From NCBI GenBank assembly GCA_013153455.1, contig JAADEK010000063.1, positions 1 to 13,517 of the forward strand: a stretch of 13,517 nucleotides of DNA, given 5' to 3'. Positions 6,785 through 13,389 of the stretch are shown piece after piece (the first letter of the stretch is position 1; every line of letters begins with the position of its first letter). Made by a program: the position numbers and the translations under genes. Under the pieces are notes generated by a model that saw nothing but the letters and a program-made list of their open reading frames with translations, did no database searches and was not told where the DNA came from. This stretch comes from Aquificota bacterium (GTDB lineage Bacteria > Aquificota > Aquificia > Aquificales > Aquificaceae).

Positions 6785-8651
6785 TCTTCCTTCTTCTTGA
6801 GCGTTTCTTCGGTTTTATGCGTATGAGAACCTCGTCGGGGTTCACGGTCTCGCCGACGCGGACGAAAATCTCCTCAACGACGCCGTCAATGGGGCTGTGT
6901 ATCTCGTTTTCCATCTTCATAGCTTCTATTATGAGGAGGACGTCACCTTCCTTTACCTCGTCCCCCACGTTCACCTTTATGTTTACAACCTTACCCGTTA
7001 TGGGTGATGTGACGTCTCCCACTCCTCTCGGTTTTGGTCTTTTGCTTACTATGGTTCCGCCTTCGGTTGCTTCCGTCGCAAAGGCGTCGCTTACCTTGAC
7101 CTCGCGTATGGGCTGGAGCTGGACCTCTTCAAGTTGTCCGTCAAGTCTTATGAAGAATGTTCTCCTCGTGGGGTCTTCCTCGCCTTTCCCCGCTATTTGG
7201 ACGTGATACTGCTCACCGTGGACGGTTATGTAGAACTCTACGGGCGCTTTGCACTCGCTCGTTTCTTCGGTGGTCTCCTCAAGGGGAACGGGCGGTAGCT
7301 CCCCTTTTTCTACCTTTTCCCTCCACTCAAAGAATTCCTTGGCTACTACGGGAAAGAGGGCGTAAGAGAGTATGTCCTCGGGTGTTCTTGCGCCCGCTTC
7401 TATAGCTTCGTCCTTTATCTTTTCAAGTTCGGGCTCAAGCAGGTCCGCGGGTCTTATGTCGTATATGGGCTTTTCATCCCCGAGTATCTTCCTGATGATT
7501 TCCTCCTTTATGGGCGCTGGGGGTCTGCCGTAGAGTCCCTTTACGTAGTCCTTGGTCTCTTTGGTGACCACCTTGTAGCGCTCACCGTGAAGGACGTTCA
7601 GGAAGGCTTGAGTTCCGACTATTTGGGAGGTGGGTGTGACGAGGGGCGGGTATCCGAAGTCTTCCCTGACGCGCTTTACCTCCTCAAGGACTTCCTCAAG
7701 TTTGTCCTCTAAGTTTTGCTCCCTTAGCTGGGAGATGAAGTTTGATATCATCCCTCCCGGGATTTGGTGTATGAGAACCTCAACGTCCGGGTAGGGGGGA
7801 AGGACGTCGTATTTCTTGTATTTCTTTCTTACTTCCTTCATTATGTCCCCGACTTTTTTGTAGAGCTGTGCGTCAACGGGAACGTCATACCCGAGTTCTT
7901 TCAGGACGTATATCATCGTCTCACCGGGCGGGTGTGAGGTCTGCCCGGAGAGGGAATAACAGGCGGTGTCTATCATCTCCGCACCCGCTTCTATGCCCTT
8001 GAGCTGGGTCATCTCCGCGAGGTCCGCGGTGGTTTGCGTGTGGAGGTGAACGGGGTGGTTCGGAAACTCGCTCTTGAGCGCGGAAACGAGTTCGTAACAT
8101 ACCTTCGGTGACAAGATTCCCGCTTGGTCTTTTATTGATATGATGTCAACGCCCATGTCAACGAGTTGTCTCGCTACGTTTACGTAATACTCTATGGTGT
8201 GGACCGGGCTTATGGTGTATGAGAGGACGCCCTTCACTATAGCCCCGACCTTTTTTGCGGTGTCTATAGCCTTCCACATGTTCCTCGTGTCGTTGAGGGC
8301 GTCAAAGATTCTGAAGACTTCTATACCGTTGTCGTAAGCCCTTTTTACGAACTCCTCCACCACGTCGTCCGCGTAGTGTCTGTATCCGACGACGTTCTGC
8401 CCCCTCAGGAGCATCTCAAGCTTTGTGTTTTTTGCCCTCTCTTTAAACTTCCTGAGCCTCTCCCACGGGTCTTCTTTCAGGTATCTGAGGCATACGTCAA
8501 AGGTAGCCCCGCCCCAGACCTCAAGAGACCAAAAACCGCACTTGTCAAGGAGCTCTATCGCGTCAAGCATGTCCTCGGTGCGAACGCGCGTTGCGAGCAG
8601 GCTCTGGATACCGTCGCGGAGGGAAACGTCAGTAATCTTAATCTCGCGCAT
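6777..8651 (-). CDS. Biotin-dependent carboxyltransferase subunit: 2-oxoglutarate carboxylase large subunit (CfiA) or pyruvate carboxylase subunit B
   Basis: The product is 624 residues. The N-terminal TIM-barrel carboxyltransferase domain (about 1-300) has LRDGIQSLLATR at 11-22 (metal ligand Asp12, Gln16), LLRGQNVVGY at 81-90 (Arg83), the lysine expected to be carboxylated, Lys174 in SIKDQAG, and the metal histidines in VHLHTQTTAD (His202, His204). DTACYSLSGQTSHPP at 228-242 puts the expected catalytic Thr at 238 in the SGxTS context that, from memory, is carboxylase-like rather than decarboxylase-like. A conserved PYC/OAD domain follows (about 300-450), then a linker and a C-terminal biotinyl domain (about 546-613) with EAMKMEN, biotin on Lys579, and a very basic tail. 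Divergent sucCD and ferredoxins favour a reductive TCA role, making CfiA plausible; the paralogue is not settled. The ATP-dependent biotin carboxylase subunit is not in the window. The ATG at 8651 has GAGGTG about 6 bases upstream. Confidence 0.85.
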   Translation of the reverse strand: MREIKITDVSLRDGIQSLLATRVRTEDMLDAIELLDKCGFWSLEVWGGATFDVCLRYLKEDPWERLRKFKERAKNTKLEMLLRGQNVVGYRHYADDVVEEFVKRAYDNGIEVFRIFDALNDTRNMWKAIDTAKKVGAIVKGVLSYTISPVHTIEYYVNVARQLVDMGVDIISIKDQAGILSPKVCYELVSALKSEFPNHPVHLHTQTTADLAEMTQLKGIEAGAEMIDTACYSLSGQTSHPPGETMIYVLKELGYDVPVDAQLYKKVGDIMKEVRKKYKKYDVLPPYPDVEVLIHQIPGGMISNFISQLREQNLEDKLEEVLEEVKRVREDFGYPPLVTPTSQIVGTQAFLNVLHGERYKVVTKETKDYVKGLYGRPPAPIKEEIIRKILGDEKPIYDIRPADLLEPELEKIKDEAIEAGARTPEDILSYALFPVVAKEFFEWREKVEKGELPPVPLEETTEETSECKAPVEFYITVHGEQYHVQIAGKGEEDPTRRTFFIRLDGQLEEVQLQPIREVKVSDAFATEATEGGTIVSKRPKPRGVGDVTSPITGKVVNIKVNVGDEVKEGDVLLIIEAMKMENEIHSPIDGVVEEIFVRVGETVNPDEVLIRIKPKKRSRRRKNA

Positions 8652-8704
8652 ACCGACACCTCACTAATTCTTAGTAATATAATACGAGGAACAGTAAAAC
8701 GGGG
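8652..8704. promoter_or_regulatory. 53-bp divergent promoter region between the carboxyltransferase and comEC-like genes
   Basis: ACTAA (8663-8667) and TTAGT (8671-8675) form a perfect 5-3-5 inverted repeat. TATAAT at 8678-8683 is a consensus -10 box on the plus strand, 21 bases before the ComEC ATG. The same stretch read on the minus strand contains TATTAT and TATATT, possible -10 boxes for the carboxyltransferase operon. No convincing -35 is seen for either direction. With such close spacing, a protein bound at the inverted repeat could affect both promoters. Pattern-based inference. Confidence 0.4.
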
Positions 8705-9925
8705 ATGCCCGCACGGAACTTGCTTATACATCTGCTCGTTTTTATCCTCGCTTCGGTTTTCGCTTACTGGGATGCCCGTCTGCCCCAGCTTTACGAGCAT
8801 TACGTTTATATGAAGCTGGAGGTTCTGGGGCAATGGGAGGTAAGCGACACGGGCGCGGGAGCGCCCGTCATTGTTGAAGAATCTGAATTTCCCGAGATTG
8901 AGGGAAGAAGGGCGTATCTGTTTATAAGGCGCGGTTATGAACCCCCCTCCTCAAGGAGGATAGAGGTTTTAGGAACCCTTCGGGTGAGGGGGAACAGTAT
9001 CTTTATAACGACTTTTCCTTGGGAGGTTGAGGAGCTTCCTCCTAAAAATACGCTGAGGGAGCGTTTGATTGAGAGGTTCAAGGGCGTGGTCCGTGAGCCT
9101 CACCTGAGGGCTATGGGTCTTGCTTTCTTGTTCGGGGAAAGCAGGAGGGACTTGCCTCTTGAGGTTGAGAGGGCTTTCTTGCACACGGGTCTTATACACG
9201 TTTTGGTCGTTTCGGGGCTTCACGTGGGTCTTGTTTACTTGATTCTTTCGCGTCCTTTTCCTCCTTTCGTTGGTGCAATTGTGGGAAGCGTTGGTGTTTT
9301 GTTTTATTTTTTCTTTATAGTTCCTCACAATCCTCCCGTAATCAGGGCTACGATTATGGTTATCCTCTGGGCGCTTTCCTTTTTGTCCTTCCGTCAATAC
9401 TGCTCTCTTTGTGCGCTCTTTTTTAGTTCAAGTGTGATTCTCCTCTTTTGGTCTCACTTCTTTTACTCTTACTCTTTATGGCTTTCCTTCTTTGCGGTTC
9501 TTTACATCATCCTCTCTATACGGGGTCTTGAGGTTAACAACGTGGTGAAGAGTTTTATCGCTTCTTTTGGTGCTTTTACGGGAACCGCCCCGTTGGTTGC
9601 GACGTTTTCCTTTATATCCCCCCTTTCGGTTCTGCTTACACCCCTTCTTTCTCCCCTCATCATCAGCTACGCTCTCTTTGCGGTTATCTCGCTCGTCACC
9701 GCTTTCTCTTTTCCTCCTTCGGTTGTTTTTATGAACTTGAGCGGTCAGATGATGTTTCTTATCCTTGAGAAGCTCTCGGAGGTGTCTCCTAAGCTCGTGA
9801 GCGGTATAACTCCTTTGGAGGCTTTCGGTGTTCTTACCGTCGGTGCTATTTTTATGTATTTCTTGAGGGGGTATTACAGGCTTCTTGTTTTGCTCGGGAT
9901 TCAGGTTTACTTAATCCTCAGGTAG
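8705..9925 (+). CDS. ComEC/Rec2-family competence membrane protein lacking the MBL domain
   Basis: The product is 406 residues. An N-terminal hydrophobic helix (about 5-21) is followed by a soluble, OB-fold-like region (about 35-115). The competence domain begins with the family hallmark FLFGESRRDLPLEVERAF at 141-158 and HTGLIHVLVVSGLHVGLVY at 160-178, then NPPVIRATIM at 209-218 and the LWLSFFAVLYII segment at 258-269. About eight to ten hydrophobic helices follow up to residue 405. In natural transformation ComEC forms the inner-membrane channel for single-stranded DNA. Usual ComEC is about 700-800 residues with a C-terminal metallo-beta-lactamase domain; here the gene stops after the membrane part and sucC starts 51 bases later with its own ribosome binding site, so this looks like a genuinely short form. 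The ATG at 8705 follows GGGG directly, with GAGGA 14 bases away, so initiation is probably weak. Confidence 0.87.
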   Translation: MPARNLLIHLLVFILASVFAYWDARLPQLYEHYVYMKLEVLGQWEVSDTGAGAPVIVEESEFPEIEGRRAYLFIRRGYEPPSSRRIEVLGTLRVRGNSIFITTFPWEVEELPPKNTLRERLIERFKGVVREPHLRAMGLAFLFGESRRDLPLEVERAFLHTGLIHVLVVSGLHVGLVYLILSRPFPPFVGAIVGSVGVLFYFFFIVPHNPPVIRATIMVILWALSFLSFRQYCSLCALFFSSSVILLFWSHFFYSYSLWLSFFAVLYIILSIRGLEVNNVVKSFIASFGAFTGTAPLVATFSFISPLSVLLTPLLSPLIISYALFAVISLVTAFSFPPSVVFMNLSGQMMFLILEKLSEVSPKLVSGITPLEAFGVLTVGAIFMYFLRGYYRLLVLLGIQVYLILR

Positions 9926-9976
9926 TATCCTTTAGTATATTAATAAAACGTCATTTTAGCGCGAGGAGGTGGCTCC

Positions 9977-11134
9977 ATGAAGCTACACGAGCACCAGGCG
10001 AAGGAGATATTTGCCCGATACGGAATCCCCGTCCCGGAGGGAAAGGTAGCCTTCACGCTCAAGGAAGCAAAGCAGATAGCGGAGGAACTGGGTGAGTTTC
10101 CGCTCGTTGTGAAGGCGCAAATCCATTGCGGTGGAAGGGGAAAGGCGGGCGGTGTGAAGATTGTTAAGGATATGGACGAGCTTGAGAAGGCGGTAGAGAG
10201 CCTGCTCGGGAAGGTTTTGAAGACCTTTCAGTGTCCGGACGGGAAGCCCGTTAACCGCGTTCTCATAGAGAAGGCTACGCCTATAGATAAGGAGTATTAT
10301 TTGGCTATAACGCTTGACCGCTCGCGCTCAAAACCCGTGATAATGGTCTCCTCCGCGGGCGGTATGGAGATAGAGGAGATAGTAAAGGAGAACCCCGAAG
10401 CTATAACGATAGAGCCCATAGACCCCGAGCTGGGTCTTATGCCCTATCAGGCGAGGGAGCTCGCCTTTTCTTTGGGGCTTCCGCTTAAGGACTTTGTGAG
10501 CATAGCGCTCTCCCTTTACAGGGTATACACCGAGCTTGACGCGAGCTTGGTTGAGATAAATCCCCTCGTCCTTACAAAGGAGGGCAAACTCGTCGCGCTT
10601 GACGCAAAGCTTGAGATAGACGACAACGCCCTTTTCAGACAAAAAGAGCTTGAGGAGATGGAGGACGAGTCCCAGATTCCTCCCCTTGAAGCGGAGGCAA
10701 AGAAATACGGACTCAACTACATAAAGCTGAACGGGAATATAGGTTGTATGGTGAACGGGGCGGGTCTTGCTATGGCGACGATGGACATCATAAAGCTCGC
10801 GGGGGGTGAGCCCGCGAACTTCCTTGACGTGGGCGGTGGTGCTAACGTTGAGCAGATAGCGAACGCTTTCAGGATACTGATGGCGGACCCGGACGTCAAG
10901 GCGGTCTTTATAAACATCTTCGGGGGGATACTGAGGGTTGACAGGCTCGCGCAGGGTCTTATAGAGGCTTCAAAGATGGTTGAGCTTAAGGTTCCCGTGG
11001 TTGTTAGGCTTGAGGGGACGAACGTTGAGGAAGGTATGAGGCTTCTTAAAGAGAGCGGGCTTAACTTCATAACCGCGGAGGACATGTGGGACGGGGCGAA
11101 GAAAGCGGTAGAGCTTGCAAATAAACAAGCTTGA
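9977..11134 (+). CDS. sucC: Succinyl-CoA synthetase (ADP-forming) subunit beta
   Basis: The product is 385 residues, the usual length for SucC. With SucD it interconverts succinate, CoA and ATP with succinyl-CoA; in a reductive TCA cycle it would run toward succinyl-CoA. The N-terminal ATP-grasp domain starts [20 protein letters not shown] and has the glycine-rich [17 protein letters not shown] at about 45-61, and [20 protein letters not shown] near residues 192-211. The C-terminal CoA-ligase-type domain has [26 protein letters not shown] and NIFGGILR. Cys at the centre of AQIHCGG, usually Ala, is a mild oddity. The ATG at 9977 has an ideal GAGGAGGT at 9963-9970, 6 bases away. The stop codon lies inside the sucD ribosome binding site. 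Citryl-CoA synthetase large subunit was considered, but the length and motifs fit SucC better. Confidence 0.95.
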   Translation: MKLHEHQAKEIFARYGIPVPEGKVAFTLKEAKQIAEELGEFPLVVKAQIHCGGRGKAGGVKIVKDMDELEKAVESLLGKVLKTFQCPDGKPVNRVLIEKATPIDKEYYLAITLDRSRSKPVIMVSSAGGMEIEEIVKENPEAITIEPIDPELGLMPYQARELAFSLGLPLKDFVSIALSLYRVYTELDASLVEINPLVLTKEGKLVALDAKLEIDDNALFRQKELEEMEDESQIPPLEAEAKKYGLNYIKLNGNIGCMVNGAGLAMATMDIIKLAGGEPANFLDVGGGANVEQIANAFRILMADPDVKAVFINIFGGILRVDRLAQGLIEASKMVELKVPVVVRLEGTNVEEGMRLLKESGLNFITAEDMWDGAKKAVELANKQA

Positions 11135-11140
11135 GGAGGT
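11133..11140 (+). promoter_or_regulatory. Ribosome binding site that decides the sucD start
   Basis: GAGGAGGT lies 7 bases before the ATG at 11148 and overlaps the sucC stop codon (11132-11134). A TTG at 11115 in the same frame would read through this site and add 11 residues that do not belong to SucD, so 11148 is the start. Confidence 0.85.
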
Positions 11141-11147
11141 TTCGGTT

Positions 11148-12065
11148 ATGGCTATCCTTGTGAATAAGGATACGAAGGTCGTTGTTCAGGGTATAACGGG
11201 AAAGGAGGGGTCGTTTCACGCAAAGCAGTGTAAAGAATACGGGACGAAGATAGTAGCGGGTGTTACGCCCGGCAAAGGCGGTATGGAGGTAGAAGGTATA
11301 CCCGTCTTTAATACGGTAAGGGAAGCGGTTGAGGAGACGGGCGCAAACTGCTCCCTCATATTCGTCCCCGCACCCTTTGCTCCGGACGCCATAGTTGAGG
11401 CTCTTGACAACGGGATAGAGCTGGTCGTCTGTATTACGGAAGGTATACCCGTAAAGGATATGATGCTCGTAAAGGACTACATGGTAAAGAACTACCCCAA
11501 CGCAAAGCTCATAGGACCTAACTGTCCCGGCGTAATCACACCCGGTGAGGCTAAGGTCGGAATAATGCCGGGACATATCTTCAAGAGGGGGAAGATAGGG
11601 ATAGTCTCAAGGAGCGGAACGCTCACTTACGAGGCTGCGTATCAACTCACAAAGAGGGGACTTGGTCAATCAACCGCGGTAGGTATAGGGGGAGACCCCG
11701 TTCACGGTCTTACGCACAGGGACGTTATAGAGCTTTTTAACAAAGACCCCGAAACGGAGGCGATACTGATGATAGGTGAGATAGGGGGAACGGAAGAGGA
11801 GGAGGCTGCGGAATACATAGAGAAGGAGGTAGATAAGCCCGTTTTCGCATACATAGCGGGAATCACCGCTCCGCCGGGTAAGCGCATGGGACACGCGGGG
11901 GCTATAATCACGGGAGGCAAGGGAACCGCCAAGGCTAAGATGGAAGCCCTTGAGAAGGCTGGAGCCTACGTCATAGAAAACCCCGCTAAGATAGGTGAGA
12001 CGGTTGAGAGGATACTTAAGGCTCTTGAGCTTGAGGAGGAAGAAAGAACATACGATGCTGAGTAA
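11148..12065 (+). CDS. sucD: Succinyl-CoA synthetase subunit alpha
   Basis: The product is 305 residues from the ATG at 11148. The N-terminal Rossmann-like CoA-binding domain has [14 protein letters not shown] at 11-24 and TPGKGG at 40-45. [20 protein letters not shown] lies at 123-142 and [15 protein letters not shown] at 154-168. The active-site phosphohistidine is His249 in [14 protein letters not shown] at 248-261, the step through which phosphate passes between nucleotide and acyl group. It is slightly longer than the roughly 290 residues common in other bacteria because of an acidic C-terminal tail ([12 protein letters not shown]). Only 13 bases separate it from the sucC stop, so the two are translationally coupled and made in equal amounts. 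Identity is firm. Confidence 0.96.
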   Translation: MAILVNKDTKVVVQGITGKEGSFHAKQCKEYGTKIVAGVTPGKGGMEVEGIPVFNTVREAVEETGANCSLIFVPAPFAPDAIVEALDNGIELVVCITEGIPVKDMMLVKDYMVKNYPNAKLIGPNCPGVITPGEAKVGIMPGHIFKRGKIGIVSRSGTLTYEAAYQLTKRGLGQSTAVGIGGDPVHGLTHRDVIELFNKDPETEAILMIGEIGGTEEEEAAEYIEKEVDKPVFAYIAGITAPPGKRMGHAGAIITGGKGTAKAKMEALEKAGAYVIENPAKIGETVERILKALELEEEERTYDAE

Positions 12066-12086
12066 GATTATATTAATATGTTCTTA
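12063..12086. repeat. 24-bp near-perfect palindrome at the sucD stop codon
   Basis: The left half TAAGATTATATT and the right half AATATGTTCTTA are reverse complements at 10 of 12 positions, and the first three bases are the sucD stop codon. It lies in the 62-bp sucD-fd1 spacer, about 41 bases before the fd1 start. It contains TATATT, a possible -10 box, so it may be an operator-promoter for the ferredoxin genes. There is no T-run after it, and it has few G-C pairs, so it is unlikely to be an intrinsic terminator. Confidence 0.45.
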
Positions 12087-12127
12087 TCCGTCCTATCTTT
12101 AAGAAAAACTCTGAAGGAGGTAAGACT

Positions 12128-12358
12128 ATGGGATTGAAGGTGAGGGTTGACCAGGACACCTGCACCGCTTGCGAGCTTTGCTACGATAGAGTGCCCGAAG
12201 TTTTCAAGAACGTCGGAGACGGGATTGCGGACGTTGTTAAGTGTGACGTTGAGGACGACGAGGGTTGCTGGATGATAGTCCCCGAAGGGCTTGAGGAGGA
12301 AGTTCAAGAGGTAGCGGACGAGTGTCCGAGCGGTTCAATAATAGTGGAGGAAGCCTGA
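12128..12358 (+). CDS. Ferredoxin, single [4Fe-4S] type (first of a tandem pair)
   Basis: The product is 76 residues, very acidic, and cytoplasmic. Three cluster cysteines are in CTACELC (12, 15, 18) and the fourth is Cys66 in CPSGS. At the place where an 8Fe ferredoxin would have its next Cys-Pro there is Val22-Pro23, so a single cluster is expected. Two more cysteines, Cys39 (VVKCDV) and Cys47 (GCWMIVP), are also found in the neighbouring copy. Such ferredoxins carry low-potential electrons to 2-oxoglutarate and pyruvate:ferredoxin oxidoreductases in reductive TCA bacteria; the position after sucCD suits that role. AAGGAGG at 12114-12120 lies 7 bases before the ATG. The last four codons form the left arm of a terminator hairpin. 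It resembles my memory of the Hydrogenobacter Fd1/Fd2 pair, which I cannot check here. Confidence 0.93.
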   Translation: MGLKVRVDQDTCTACELCYDRVPEVFKNVGDGIADVVKCDVEDDEGCWMIVPEGLEEEVQEVADECPSGSIIVEEA

Positions 12359-12372
12359 GCTTCCTCCTTTTT
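12346..12372 (+). terminator. Intrinsic terminator wrapped around the fd1 stop codon
   Basis: GGAGGAAGC (12346-12354) and GCTTCCTCC (12359-12367) form a perfect 9-bp stem with a 4-base loop, CTGA, followed by five T (12368-12372). The stop codon TGA (12356-12358) lies in the loop, so the left arm encodes the last residues of ferredoxin 1. It should end most transcripts after fd1 and reduce fd2 and downstream expression unless read-through occurs or a second promoter lies in the 22 bases that follow. Confidence 0.88.
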
Positions 12373-12394
12373 ATAAATCCTTTCGGAGGTTCAC

Positions 12395-12637
12395 ATGGCT
12401 AAGTTAAAGGTAAGGGTTGATGAGGATACTTGCACCGCTTGTGAGCTTTGTTACGACAGGGTCCCCGAGGTTTTCAAGGACAAAGGGGACGGGATTGCGG
12501 ACGTCGTGAGGTGCGATATAAAGGACGAAGAGGGCAATTGCTGGATGATAGTTCCCGAGGGGCTTGAGGAAGAGGTCAAAGAGGTAGCGGAGGAGTGCCC
12601 CAGCGGTTCTATCATCGTTGAAGAGATTGAAGAGTAA
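12395..12637 (+). CDS. Ferredoxin, single [4Fe-4S] type (second of a tandem pair)
   Basis: The product is 80 residues and about 85 percent identical to the upstream ferredoxin (about 64 of 75 aligned residues by eye), so the pair arose by tandem duplication. Cluster cysteines are 13, 16, 19 (CTACELC) and 68 (CPSGS). The extra pair is Cys40 and Cys49, one residue further apart than in copy 1 because of an inserted Asn48. The C-terminus ends EEIEE instead of EEA, and copy 1's terminator-encoding end is not repeated. GGAGGT at 12385-12390 is only 4 bases from the ATG, a shorter spacing than in copy 1. A terminator separates the two copies, so they are probably made in different amounts. The next gene starts inside this one. 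Confidence 0.92.
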   Translation: MAKLKVRVDEDTCTACELCYDRVPEVFKDKGDGIADVVRCDIKDEEGNCWMIVPEGLEEEVKEVAEECPSGSIIVEEIEE

Positions 12638-13385
12638 GGTAATATTCCTCGGAACCGCGGGCGGAAGGGTAGTTACGTTTAATCTAATAAGGCGTTCGGG
12701 CGGTTTTCTCGTAGAAAAGGAGGGTTCATACCTCCACGTTGACCCCGGACCCGGGGCTTTTGTATACCTTCGCCAGCTCGGTATAAACTACAGGCTCATA
12801 GACCTAATCGTTCTTTCACACCTTCACCTTGACCACTCCGCGGATGTGAATTCCCTTCTTGAGGCTTCAACGAACGGGGGTAAATTCAGAAACGTGTCTC
12901 TTTTTGCACCTCGTTCCGCCATCGTAGGACCCGACAGGGTCGTTTACCCTTACCTCAGAAAGAGGCTCGTAAAGGAGGAATTCCTCTCGGAAGGCTCGGA
13001 GCACACTTACAAACACTGGAAGGTCAAAGCCCTCATCAGACATCGCCATCACGGTGTTGAGACATACGGTCTTTTGATAAACGACGAGATAGCTTACGTT
13101 TCCTGCGCGGGTTTTGAGGAGAGGATGCTTGAGCTCTACCCGAGAAACGTGAAGCTTATGATACTAAACACGACCTTCTACTCAAGGAGGAAGGGCATAG
13201 ACCACCTCTCCGCTCAAGACGCTCTTATACTGTTGAAGGAATTAAAACCAAAAAGGGCGGTGATAACGCACTTCTCAATGGAGATGATTCAGAAGAACCC
13301 AAAGCGCGTGGCGGAGGAACTCTCCCGAAAGACGGGAGTTGAGGTCATACCCGCGAGCGACAATATGATACTTGAGTTAAAATAG
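12627..13385 (+). CDS. MBL-fold metallo-hydrolase (Lactamase_B_2-like), unknown substrate
   Basis: The product is 252 residues from the TTG at 12627; a TTG at 12618 adding three residues is an equal candidate. Both lie inside fd2, with no ATG or GTG near, so translation is probably coupled to fd2. [11 protein letters not shown] opens the first strand. [13 protein letters not shown] at about 36-48 and the metal motif HLHLDH at 65-70 (His65, His67, Asp69, His70) are intact. HRHHG at 139-143 offers the next histidine. [26 protein letters not shown] at 192-217 ends with the last metal His215. Where the family normally has a metal-bridging Asp (YxSDT-like), this protein reads YVSCAGF with Cys160. 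It is a stand-alone hydrolase of the RNase Z/phosphodiesterase-like group; activity cannot be told from sequence. It is not the missing MBL domain of the ComEC protein, which has a different motif context. Confidence 0.83.
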   Translation: MKSKVIFLGTAGGRVVTFNLIRRSGGFLVEKEGSYLHVDPGPGAFVYLRQLGINYRLIDLIVLSHLHLDHSADVNSLLEASTNGGKFRNVSLFAPRSAIVGPDRVVYPYLRKRLVKEEFLSEGSEHTYKHWKVKALIRHRHHGVETYGLLINDEIAYVSCAGFEERMLELYPRNVKLMILNTTFYSRRKGIDHLSAQDALILLKELKPKRAVITHFSMEMIQKNPKRVAEELSRKTGVEVIPASDNMILELK

Positions 13386-13389
13386 CCCT

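Noticed and set aside
8555..8833. A 92-codon minus-strand frame spanning the divergent spacer
   Set aside because: It overlaps both the carboxyltransferase and ComEC-like starts in other frames and shows no motif or ribosome binding site.
11115..11147. Upstream TTG start for sucD, adding 11 residues
   Set aside because: It reads through the sucC stop and the GAGGAGGT that serves the ATG at 11148; the added residues do not match the family N-terminus.
11067..11576. A 169-codon minus-strand frame antisense to sucC/sucD, and similar frames opposite the other genes
   Set aside because: All are shadows of well-identified genes, with no domain signals or supporting start sites.
9977..12065. sucCD as citryl-CoA synthetase (CcsAB) rather than succinyl-CoA synthetase
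   Set aside because: Lengths of 385 and 305 residues and the motifs match SucC and SucD throughout. The citryl-CoA enzyme subunits are, from memory, longer. Not fully excluded without a tree.
12627..13385. The MBL protein as the detached C-terminal domain of ComEC
   Set aside because: Its opening, its DHLSAQDA segment and its overall length fit stand-alone Lactamase_B_2 hydrolases. The two genes are also separated by four others.
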